Below are positions 7,360 to 13,658 of a stretch of DNA of 13,829 nt, piece after piece. The notes below the pieces were generated by a model. The model made no database searches. It had not been told where the DNA came from and saw only the letters and a program-made list of their open reading frames with translations. The stretch's first letter is position 1; the number at the start of each line of letters is the position of its first letter. The stretch is from assembly GCA_031265005.1 (NCBI GenBank), contig JAISDD010000139.1, positions 1 to 13,829 of the forward strand, in the 5' to 3' direction. The position numbers and the translations under genes are program-made. Origin of the DNA: Syntrophomonadaceae bacterium. Lineage in GTDB: Bacteria; Bacillota; Syntrophomonadia; Syntrophomonadales; Syntrophomonadaceae.

Positions 7360-7617
7360 CTAGTCCAAGGTCTTGATGACGATTTTATCCCCGCGCAGCT
7401 CATGTGCGGATCGTTCTAAAACGCACGTATTCGCCGCACCGTAGAACGGGTCAACATTCCCGATGATCTCAAACGGGATTTTTCCCTGTTTAAGTGACTG
7501 GCGCACAAAGATATTGAACGCCGCGGTCATGCTTAAACCTAAATCGGCAAAGAACGCTTCCGCGTGTTCTTTGAGTTCCTTATCGATACGAATATTGAGA
7601 TTGGTTGTTTCAGCCAT
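7360..7617 (-). CDS. RelB/DinJ-family antitoxin, orphan and probably C-terminally truncated
   Basis: An 85-residue RelB/DinJ antitoxin. The N-terminal ribbon-helix-helix part is clear: strand NLNIRID (6-12), a helix, then GLSMTAAFNIFVRQSLKQG (27-45) and the family's IPFEI (47-51). Such proteins bind their own promoter as dimers and neutralise a RelE/YafQ-type mRNA interferase through the C-terminus. The ATG at 7617 is preceded by GGAGG; an upstream in-frame start would lie inside the promoter. No toxin gene follows. The frame ends at an amber codon (7360-7362), and the next in-frame codons read LRVMEEYNK before a TAA at 7330-7332. Family members often end in a T-[LM]-[ED]-E-L-x-x-M-E pattern, so a GAG-to-TAG change probably removed the last ten residues. 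Neutralising ability is uncertain, but DNA binding may persist. Confidence 0.85.
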   Translation of the reverse strand: MAETTNLNIRIDKELKEHAEAFFADLGLSMTAAFNIFVRQSLKQGKIPFEIIGNVDPFYGAANTCVLERSAHELRGDKIVIKTLD

Positions 7618-7641
7618 TGCACAATTGCCTCCATGCTTATT

Positions 7642-7670
7642 ATTACACTTCATATTATGTGCGTTGTCAA
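7642..7670 (-). promoter_or_regulatory. Promoter of the antitoxin gene
   Basis: On the minus strand a perfect TTGACA (7665-7670), a 17-base spacer and TGTAAT (7642-7647) lead into a leader of about 20 bases and the GGAGG of the antitoxin gene. RelB/DinJ proteins usually autoregulate at this position, but no obvious operator palindrome is visible. Confidence 0.55.
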
Positions 7671-7710
7671 TATTTTGCACGTAATTTTATGAAAAACTTT
7701 TTTTGCCCTT

Positions 7711-7738
7711 TTGCTGCAAAAGTAAGATTATTTATGAT
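7711..7738 (+). promoter_or_regulatory. Possible promoter of tmcAL
   Basis: TTGCTG (7711-7716) and TATGAT (7733-7738) are separated by 16 bases, 38 bases upstream of the TTG start of tmcAL. The site is divergent from the antitoxin promoter; the two -35 elements are about 40 bases apart. Confidence 0.45.
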
Positions 7739-7776
7739 ACAATTTATCAAATCATACTCCTGAAAGGACTTTCATA

Positions 7777-9024
7777 TTGACGGTTATCGGCATAGCTGCG
7801 GAATTCAATCCTTTTCACAACGGACACTTATTCCTTCTTAAAACCGCCCGGGAAAAGTATCCTGATTCAGCTTGCATCTGCGTAATGAGCGGCAATTTTG
7901 TTCAGCGCGGCCAGCCGGCCCTATGTGACAAGTGGGCGCGCGCGGAAATGGCTTTACACGGCGGAGCCGATTTAGTCATCGAACTTCCTTTTTGTTTCGC
8001 TGTGCGCAGCGCGAACTACTTCGCCGCCGGCGTTTTAGAACTAATGGCCCGTTTAGAAGTCGTTACTCATCTGCTTTTCGGCAGTGAATGCGGGCAGATG
8101 AAATTTTTAGAACCAATCGCTTCTGAACTTTTTCCGGAAACCTCCGCTTTCAAAAGTTATCTGCGGCATTATTTATCTTTAGGCTTAAATTTTCCATCGG
8201 CCAGAGCCCAGGCTTTGCAGGCTTATCTTGACGCCCCGGACTTAAAAGAAATATTGCAAGGTCCGAACAACATTTTAGCTTTAGAATATTTGCGAATATT
8301 AAAAGAAAAAAATCTTAGTATCGTTCCCCTGACCATACCCCTAAAAAAAAATTTCTCAGACGGCTTTGAAAACCGGCCTTATTCAAAAGCCAGCGCTATA
8401 AGGAACGAGCTTATATCTGGTTCACCGCTCACCTATTTCTCTCAAAACCTTTTACCCCTTCCCCTTTTCAGTTCCGGCATCATACAGCGAGAAATCCGGA
8501 TGGGCCGCGCTCCCGTTTTACCTCACGCGTTCGAACAGGCCATAATGATCAAACTGCGTTCGTTAAAACCGCCGGAACTTAGAAAAATAAATGATATCAA
8601 TGAAGGCTTGGAACACCGCATACTGAAAGCCGCCCATTCCTGCGGCGATTTAGATATGATACGCAAAAAAATTAAAAGCAAACGCTATAATATGACCAAA
8701 ATCGACCGCCTATTGCTGTATATTCTGTTTTCTTTAAGCAAAGAACAAATAAAAATTTTCGACCAAACCGGTCCGAGTTATATTCACGTTTTAGCTTTTT
8801 CATCCAAAGGCAAAGAAATCCTGCGCACTATTAAAAACCGTGCGCGGCTCCCTGTCATAAGCCGGGGGCAAGACATAAAAGCCTTGCTCAAGTATGGCGG
8901 CCCTGTAAGCCAAATGCTGGCTTTAGACGTAAGGGCCGGCGATTACTACGCTTTAGCCGCTCCCAGTCCGGAAGCGAGAAGCGGGGGACGTGATTATAAT
9001 ACCGCGCCGGCGCAAATTTATTAA
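7777..9024 (+). CDS. tmcAL: tRNA(Met) cytidine acetate ligase
   Basis: A 415-residue TmcAL (Bacillus YlbM, older name DUF795), the same length as the Bacillus enzyme. It activates acetate with ATP and acetylates wobble cytidine 34 of elongator tRNA-Met to N4-acetylcytidine, protecting AUG decoding. The nucleotidyltransferase-type ATP site is GIAAEFNPFHNGH (5-17) with His14 and His17 of HxGH. VMSGNFVQRGQPA (36-48), KWARAEMAL (52-60), GPNNILALEYL (162-172) and the SKASAIR motif (203-209) complete the family pattern. The start is a TTG at 7777 placed eight bases after AAAGGA; there is no nearby ATG in frame. Its stop overlaps the stop of the convergent patatin gene by four bases. In Bacillus it lies in the same ylbJ-ylbK-ylbL-ylbM neighbourhood. 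Confidence 0.95.
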   Translation: MTVIGIAAEFNPFHNGHLFLLKTAREKYPDSACICVMSGNFVQRGQPALCDKWARAEMALHGGADLVIELPFCFAVRSANYFAAGVLELMARLEVVTHLLFGSECGQMKFLEPIASELFPETSAFKSYLRHYLSLGLNFPSARAQALQAYLDAPDLKEILQGPNNILALEYLRILKEKNLSIVPLTIPLKKNFSDGFENRPYSKASAIRNELISGSPLTYFSQNLLPLPLFSSGIIQREIRMGRAPVLPHAFEQAIMIKLRSLKPPELRKINDINEGLEHRILKAAHSCGDLDMIRKKIKSKRYNMTKIDRLLLYILFSLSKEQIKIFDQTGPSYIHVLAFSSKGKEILRTIKNRARLPVISRGQDIKALLKYGGPVSQMLALDVRAGDYYALAAPSPEARSGGRDYNTAPAQIY

Positions 9025-9824
9025 TTCTTGCCGCGCAAAGAACTAGGACGAGTATTTAACATTTTTTTAATTTCCGCTACGCGAGGTTCAGTTTCCGCGC
9101 GTCCCAAAGCAATCAATTGTTTAACCGAGGCAAAATCCTGCGGCGCAAAATGCCCTACTTTCGGTTTTAATAAAATATCGGCCTGGGGTTCCGCAAAATC
9201 GAATTGAACTTTTTGCATGATATCCAAAGAAGTCATCAGCACATCCAGAATGCCATTGATTTTTGTTTCTTTATTGTGAGTGTAATTAACCTCCACCGCG
9301 ATAATTATATCCGATCCTTTTGATTTGGCTACTTCGATGGGTAAACGGTCTGTGACCGCTCCGTCAACCAACACCATGCCCTCCTTTTTTACCGGCTGAA
9401 AAACGCCTGGTATGGAAATACTGGCCCGAATGGCTTCCGTTACCGAGCCTTCATTTATTATTACTCTTTGCCCGCTGACCAAATCAGTCGCCACAGCATA
9501 AAAAGGAATATCCAAATCCTCAAAATTTTTGTTTTTGGTAAGCAAGGAAAGCAATTTTTTTATTTTCTCCCCGGCGATGAAACCCATCCTCGGATAGGAA
9601 ATGTCGAAAAACATTTTAGTATCAATGTTTTCAACCATTTTTCCCAGCATTTTCATGTCGACTCCCGCAGCGTATACGCCTCCCACCATAGCACCGATAC
9701 TGCATCCGGCCACGAGATCGATGGGAATATCGTTTTCCCTAAGCACTTGCAAGACGCCAATGTGCGCCAGCCCGCGGGCGCTTCCCGAACCCAAAGCTAA
9801 TCCTATTTTCGGTCTGTTTTCCAT
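9021..9824 (-). CDS. ylbK: Patatin-like phospholipase, YlbK/RssA type
   Basis: A 267-residue patatin-family serine hydrolase. The oxyanion-hole loop is GSGSARG (12-18), the nucleophile Ser42 is in GCSIGA (40-45, the GxSxG elbow), and the catalytic-dyad Asp154 is in DGA (154-156). The small single-domain layout matches Bacillus YlbK and E. coli RssA. These are predicted cytoplasmic or membrane-associated acyl hydrolases with unproven natural substrates. AAAGGGAAC precedes the ATG at 9824. It converges on tmcAL with a four-base overlap of stops and is divergent from ylbJ across 180 bases. In Bacillus ylbK directly follows ylbJ on the same strand, so the neighbourhood is conserved here but the orientation is flipped. 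The catalytic assignment is secure; the physiological role is not. Confidence 0.9.
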   Translation of the reverse strand: MENRPKIGLALGSGSARGLAHIGVLQVLRENDIPIDLVAGCSIGAMVGGVYAAGVDMKMLGKMVENIDTKMFFDISYPRMGFIAGEKIKKLLSLLTKNKNFEDLDIPFYAVATDLVSGQRVIINEGSVTEAIRASISIPGVFQPVKKEGMVLVDGAVTDRLPIEVAKSKGSDIIIAVEVNYTHNKETKINGILDVLMTSLDIMQKVQFDFAEPQADILLKPKVGHFAPQDFASVKQLIALGRAETEPRVAEIKKMLNTRPSSLRGKN

Positions 9825-10003
9825 CTTGTTCCCTTTCTCAATTCATCCGCCGCTTATGGGCCGCAGGTTTCACCAGTCCAAATCACCAGTAACGCAAATC
9901 TCTTTTCCCTTTAAATTAAACCGTTCCAACCTCAAAAACACCAAACACTTCTATAAAAGTACTTTCAACATATAAATAATCATACGTTTAAGAAAGAGTA
10001 ATA

Positions 10004-11185
10004 ATGAAAAATATGAGCAGATTATTTTTTATAATCATTATCATTATAATAAATTTTTCTATGATCATAAATCCGCTAGAAACTGTAAATGCGGCTATTT
10101 CAGGTTTTAAGCTCTGGTACAATATCCTTGTGCCTGCTTTACTGCCTTTTTTCATCGTCAGTGACCTTATGGTCAGTTCCGGAGTAATGACCGTTCTGGG
10201 ATTATTACTGGAACCGGTCATGCGTCCTTTGTTTCACCTGCCCGGTTGCGCTTCTTTGGTCGTGGTCATGGGTTTTACCAGCGGTTATCCCGTAGGAGCT
10301 ATCCTCACCCGAAGACTTTATGACGACAAAATGTTAAACCTCGAAGAAGCTGAGCATCTGATTTCATTTACCAACAACTCCAGCCCTTTGTTCATCATTG
10401 GCGCCGTCGGGATAGGAATGCTGTCCGCGCCGGCTTACGGTTATCTATTATTAATTTCCCTTTACGCCGCCAACTTATTGGTTGGGGTACTTACCCGCCG
10501 CCGCGCCGCCGGTAATTTTTCCGCTCCGCCCGCCTCATCTGTCAGCATACATATGCTCAGGCAAACCTGGAAACGCAGCCGCCCTTTGAACATAGGGCTG
10601 ATCATGGGCGCCGCTGTAAAAAATAGCATAAAAAACATATTGACCGTGGCCGGATTCGTTATTTTCTTTTCTGTAATTACTGATATGTTCATTCGTTGGG
10701 GTTGGGTGCAGCATTTTGCGTTCGTATTACACCGGTTTTTATCTATCTTGAAGCTAAGTGAAAATATGATTCAAGCCTGGGGGAGCGGATTATTGGAAAT
10801 CACTTTAGGAACTCAAATCGCAGCTGCTTGTAATGACCATACCATACTGGCCCGGCTGATAATAATTTCTCTTATCTTAGCTTTCGGCGGCTTCAGCGTC
10901 CTGGCTCAAATAATGAGCATTACGGCTAACACGCCTGTTCGTTTTCGCGGATATTTCAAAGCCAGATTATTGCAAATGATACTATCCGGCATTTTTACTT
11001 ATGGCGGTTATAAGCTCTTTTTCGCGCCGTCAACGTCTTATACTTTTGTATTCCCCCGTGAAAAGCTGTTATATTCCTTCGACGTTTGGCATATCGCCCT
11101 ATCTTGTTTGATTTTATCGCTATCCGTCCTGATAGGGATTATTATTATACGGGTTATATTAAGTATTAATAATCGTTATTTTTAA
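10004..11185 (+). CDS. ylbJ: Sporulation integral membrane protein YlbJ
   Basis: A 393-residue polytopic membrane protein of the YlbJ family (nucleoside recognition / gate domain). About eight hydrophobic segments are visible. The two homologous halves carry the family's conserved loops: GFTSGYPVGA (90-99) and FTNNSSPLFIIGAVG (122-136) in the first, NIGLIMGAAVKNS (196-208), GLLEITLGT (262-270) and GGFSVLAQ (295-302) in the second. In Bacillus ylbJ is expressed under sigma-E and is needed for normal spores; its transported ligand is unknown. The ATG at 10004 follows AGAAAGAG by about five bases. I see no convincing sigma-E promoter in the 180-base gap from ylbK. Its last 20 bases overlap the end of the convergent coiled-coil gene. 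The family assignment supports a spore-forming host. Confidence 0.9.
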   Translation: MKNMSRLFFIIIIIIINFSMIINPLETVNAAISGFKLWYNILVPALLPFFIVSDLMVSSGVMTVLGLLLEPVMRPLFHLPGCASLVVVMGFTSGYPVGAILTRRLYDDKMLNLEEAEHLISFTNNSSPLFIIGAVGIGMLSAPAYGYLLLISLYAANLLVGVLTRRRAAGNFSAPPASSVSIHMLRQTWKRSRPLNIGLIMGAAVKNSIKNILTVAGFVIFFSVITDMFIRWGWVQHFAFVLHRFLSILKLSENMIQAWGSGLLEITLGTQIAAACNDHTILARLIIISLILAFGGFSVLAQIMSITANTPVRFRGYFKARLLQMILSGIFTYGGYKLFFAPSTSYTFVFPREKLLYSFDVWHIALSCLILSLSVLIGIIIIRVILSINNRYF

Positions 11186-11630
11186 GCGCTAAATTAACTT
11201 CATCCCGCCCTCTGCTTACGGCTTCCAAACTTTTCTGCAAAACCATTTCGGCATGATGCAAAATTTCAGACGCATATTCGTTAGCGTCCCGCCTGATATC
11301 AAGAGCGACATCTTCAGCTTTAGCGATAATTTCCTCTCCTGACCTTCTCGCATTTTGGGTAATCTCATTTTCATCCACAAGACGGGCAACCTGAAAACGA
11401 GAGTCTTCCATATACTGTTCCGCCTCGGCAAAAGCATCCTTTACAATCCGTTCTTTTTCCGTGAGTACCAAACGAGCCGTATCCAATTCTTCCGGCAAAA
11501 TAGCCCTAATTCTGTCTAGAAAATCCAGTATTACATCGGGTTCGACCATAACTTTACCGTTTGACAAGGGTACTTTTTTACTGTTCTTGATATTCATTTC
11601 AATTGCGTCCAGAATATGATAAACCTCCAT
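11166..11630 (-). CDS. Coiled-coil protein, DivIVA / V-ATPase subunit H-like
   Basis: A 154-residue, strongly charged, mostly helical protein. Residues 28-50 form a short hydrophobic helix-turn unit (VEPDVILDFLDRIRAILPEE, 29-48). Residues about 52-150 read as one long amphipathic coiled coil rich in Ala, Glu and Arg (for example EEIIAKAEDVALDIRRDA, 99-116). There is no membrane segment or Walker motif, so annotations of such proteins as 'ATPase' rest only on likeness to rod-shaped ATPase stator subunits. It starts four bases after the rsmD stop, with its ribosome binding site (GAGAGGAG) inside the rsmD end, so the two are co-transcribed. Similar proteins lie beside rsmD and coaD in many Firmicutes. 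The function is unknown; a scaffold role is inference. Confidence 0.75.
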   Translation of the reverse strand: MEVYHILDAIEMNIKNSKKVPLSNGKVMVEPDVILDFLDRIRAILPEELDTARLVLTEKERIVKDAFAEAEQYMEDSRFQVARLVDENEITQNARRSGEEIIAKAEDVALDIRRDANEYASEILHHAEMVLQKSLEAVSRGRDEVNLALKNNDY

Positions 11631-11633
11631 GCT

Positions 11634-12197
11634 CTAACTCCTCTCCGTTGAATGATAGTAATACAAAGAAGATTCTCCATAACTACTATATCGGTATTGT
11701 ATCAGATTATCAAAGCTTTGGGATAGTTCTTTATTTTTAGGGCTGCGTATTACTATTATCCCTTCGTCTGATAAAAGCCCATTTTCCCCTAATTTCGCCA
11801 TTATCTGAGAAAAAATTTTTTCATTAGTAAAGGGGGGGTCCACATAAATATAATCAAATTTTTCTCCTCGGCGTTTGAATAAATCCAGAGCTTTGAAAGC
11901 GTCCATCATAAAAACAGAAGACCCGGCGTCCAATTTACATTTTTGTATATTTTCTTTAATAGTCTTTACCGCTGTACGGCTTTGGTCAACAAAATAAACT
12001 CTTTCGGCGCCCCGGCTTAACGCTTCTACACCCACACTGCCGCTGCCGGCAAACAAATCCAAAAAAAACGCTCCCTCAATCTCGGCGCCCAGCACATTAA
12101 ATAAAGCCCCTTTAATCATGTCGGTGATCGGCCTGGTCAAATATCCGGACGGCGCGTCCAGCTTTCTGCCTTTTGCAAAGCCCGCTATAACTCTCAT
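11634..12197 (-). CDS. rsmD: 16S rRNA (guanine966-N2)-methyltransferase
   Basis: A 187-residue RsmD, which methylates the N2 of G966 of 16S rRNA (E. coli numbering) in the 30S subunit using S-adenosylmethionine. With the start at 12197 the protein begins MRVIAGFAKGRKL, the family's usual N-terminus, followed by RPITDMIKGALFNVL (22-36). The SAM-binding motif I is FLDLFAGSGSVGVEALSRGA (45-64), an acidic ribose-binding region follows (YFVDQS), and the catalytic motif is YVDPPF, the DPPF variant of (D/N)PPY. An ATG 18 bases upstream (12215) lacks a ribosome binding site, while GGGGAGG lies just before the chosen ATG, although its spacing of three bases is tight. The coaD gene that usually follows rsmD is absent. 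Confidence 0.95.
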   Translation of the reverse strand: MRVIAGFAKGRKLDAPSGYLTRPITDMIKGALFNVLGAEIEGAFFLDLFAGSGSVGVEALSRGAERVYFVDQSRTAVKTIKENIQKCKLDAGSSVFMMDAFKALDLFKRRGEKFDYIYVDPPFTNEKIFSQIMAKLGENGLLSDEGIIVIRSPKNKELSQSFDNLIQYRYSSYGESSLYYYHSTERS

Positions 12198-12243
12198 AAT
12201 CCTCCCCGCCCTCATAATGCGATTTTTGTTATTATTGCAAAAA

Positions 12244-12271
12244 ATAGTATAAAATTATAATCCAAAGGCAA
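12244..12271 (-). promoter_or_regulatory. Probable promoter of rsmD
   Basis: On the minus strand TTGCCT (12266-12271) and TACTAT (12244-12249) have a 16-base spacer and lie about 45 bases before the rsmD start. The 10-bp hairpin at 12278-12302 is immediately upstream of the -35. Confidence 0.4.
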
Positions 12272-12277
12272 TCATAC

Positions 12278-12302
12278 AGTTACCGGAAAAAATCCGGTAA
12301 CT
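12278..12302. repeat. Perfect 10-bp inverted repeat between rsmD and gpr
   Basis: AGTTACCGGA (12278-12287) and TCCGGTAACT (12293-12302) are perfect arms with a five-base A loop. No T-tract follows on either strand. The repeat sits between two divergent genes, so an operator or a transcript-leader hairpin fits better than a terminator. Confidence 0.6.
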
Positions 12303-12343
12303 ACTCTTCGCTGATAGCTCTGCAAAATTTTCCTATCCTCCAA

Positions 12344-12363
12344 AGGGTGATTTAGGTCACCCT
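12344..12363. repeat. 7-bp inverted repeat upstream of gpr
   Basis: AGGGTGA (12344-12350) and TCACCCT (12357-12363) are perfect arms with a six-base loop, about 80 bases before the gpr ribosome binding site. It is a candidate operator or leader hairpin for gpr. I found no sigma-G promoter that fits it convincingly. Confidence 0.45.
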
Positions 12364-12425
12364 AATTACATATACCATATTGCAAATCTGTTCCATTTGT
12401 AAATAATATCTGACATTTTAATGTA

Positions 12426-12440
12426 AAGGAGAGACTCCCC
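12426..12440 (+). promoter_or_regulatory. gpr ribosome binding site inside a small hairpin
   Basis: AAGGAG (12426-12431) lies nine bases before an ATA codon at 12441 that is in frame with gpr. GGAG (12428-12431) can pair with CTCC (12435-12438) across a three-base loop, which would partly hide the site. This decides the start: no ATG, GTG or TTG occurs in this frame between the preceding TGA (12411) and the GTG at 12549. Confidence 0.6.
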
Positions 12441-13400
12441 ATAAATAATTTTATCAAAGAATTTAAATTAAACGTAGACTTAGCCGTCGAAGCAAACGAC
12501 TTATTAAGAGGCGGCAAAAATGTTGAAATCAACGGTATCGAAGAAAAAGTGGAAAATAGCAAACGCCTGCAAATTAATATAATTACGGTTACAACCCCGG
12601 AAGCGGGGGAAAAGATAGGCAAACCTCCCGGTAATTATATAACTATACAAGCCCCGCCTCTACAGGTAAACGACCCTGAACTGCAAGAGGAAATAATAAA
12701 GGTTTTAAGTAAAAATTTGCGAACGGTCACCGCGCCTTTTTTAAAACCGAACGATCCGGTTTTATTAGTAGGATTGGGCAACCGGCACGCGGTAGCCGAC
12801 TCTTTAGGTCCTAAGTTTATTGAGTACAGCCCTATAACCCGGCATTATCATCAATACGTTCCAGAAGCTTTGGTGCAGGGTATGCGTCCCACCAGCGGAA
12901 TTGCCCCGGGAGTGTTAGGCATAACCGGTTTAGAAACTCTGGAAATAATAAAAGGCGTCGTAGAAAAAACCAAACCTGCTTTAGTTATCGCGGTGGACTC
13001 TTTAGTAGCCCAGCAAACAGAACGGATCGGAAGGAGTATACAAATCTCCGATACCGGCATACATCCTGGATCCGGGATAGGTAACGCCCGTCACCCTTTA
13101 AATAAATATACTCTGGGAGTTCCGGTGATCGCCATCGGCTGCCCTACCATCGTCAACGCCGCCACTATATCAAATCAGAGCATACAAAATTTCTGTTCAA
13201 ACAGCGCGTACGCATACGATGAAGCCGCCGCCATGAAATCCATCAAAACCGTATTGGCTTATTTCGGCGGTTCGCTATCCGTAACCCCTAAAGAAATCGA
13301 TGAAATTATTAAAAACACCGCTAAAATCTTGGCCAGAGGGGTCGCCGCCGCTTTATTTCCCCATATCGGACAAAAACAACTGGAATTATACACGGTATGA
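12441..13400 (+). CDS. gpr: GPR endopeptidase (spore protease), with probable ATA start
   Basis: GPR is the germination protease that degrades alpha/beta-type SASPs when a spore germinates, releasing amino acids. From 12441 the protein has 319 residues. The N-terminal VDLAVEA (12-18) matches the TDLAVEA self-processing region of the Bacillus zymogen, with Val for Thr. GEKIGKPPGNYITI (56-69), GLGNRHAVADSLGP (111-124) with Asp120 and QISDTGIHPGSG (201-212) with Asp204 follow; these align with Asp127 and Asp193 of B. megaterium GPR, both essential. It lacks the Bacillus insertion of about 40 residues before the VTPKEID motif. Ordinary start rules would begin at GTG 12549 and lose the first 36 residues, including the conserved propeptide region. 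ATA 12441 has a well-placed AAGGAG. A sequence error or a recent ATG-to-ATA mutation is the alternative. spoIIP, a common downstream neighbour, is absent. Confidence 0.93.
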   Translation: MNNFIKEFKLNVDLAVEANDLLRGGKNVEINGIEEKVENSKRLQINIITVTTPEAGEKIGKPPGNYITIQAPPLQVNDPELQEEIIKVLSKNLRTVTAPFLKPNDPVLLVGLGNRHAVADSLGPKFIEYSPITRHYHQYVPEALVQGMRPTSGIAPGVLGITGLETLEIIKGVVEKTKPALVIAVDSLVAQQTERIGRSIQISDTGIHPGSGIGNARHPLNKYTLGVPVIAIGCPTIVNAATISNQSIQNFCSNSAYAYDEAAAMKSIKTVLAYFGGSLSVTPKEIDEIIKNTAKILARGVAAALFPHIGQKQLELYTV

Positions 13401-13470
13401 TCGCTTTCTCCATTGAGCGCGTCCGGTGAAATCTAATATATCTCCCCGGTGAGCGAAAACTGCGCCCGCA

Positions 13471-13514
13471 GCGGATAGAGTTTGAACGAAACCTTCATAT
13501 TATCTGCTATCCGC
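13471..13514. repeat. 8-bp inverted repeat downstream of gpr
   Basis: GCGGATAG (13471-13478) and CTATCCGC (13507-13514) are perfect arms around 28 bases, 70 bases past the gpr stop. Its core GCGGAT recurs in the terminator at 13575-13610 and in the distant palindrome ending at 963. Confidence 0.4.
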
Positions 13515-13574
13515 GCTATTTCCGCCTGAAAGAGTGAACTGCTCCTATAAGCTGGCTAAAAAAACTTTATATGT

Positions 13575-13610
13575 AAAATAAGCGGATAATTGTCATCATC
13601 CGCTTATTTT
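13575..13610. terminator. Bidirectional terminator between gpr and the SASP gene
   Basis: The arms AAAATAAGCGGAT (13575-13587) and ATCCGCTTATTTT (13598-13610) form a perfect 13-bp stem with a 10-base loop. T-runs follow on the plus strand and shorter ones on the minus strand. It lies between two convergent genes and can end both transcripts. Confidence 0.88.
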
Positions 13611-13658
13611 TTCAATTTGTTAGTTTTTACGACTTTTATCTAATATTCATTACCGCTA

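Noticed and set aside
7618..7680. Longer antitoxin with 21 extra N-terminal residues
   Set aside because: The extra codons cover the predicted -10 element and the ribosome binding site, and the family starts with M-A-x-T-x-x-x-x-[IV]-R.
9468..9975. Plus-strand frames of 110 and 124 codons over and beyond ylbK
   Set aside because: They lie mainly antisense to the well-supported patatin gene and have no domain or ribosome binding site.
9981..9988. CATACGTT as a sigma-E -10 element for ylbJ
   Set aside because: No -35 is recognisable at the right distance, and the start site would fall in the ribosome binding site.
12414..12420. CATTTTA as a sigma-G -10 element for gpr
   Set aside because: It would place the transcription start inside the ribosome binding site and has no matching -35 about 17-18 bases upstream.
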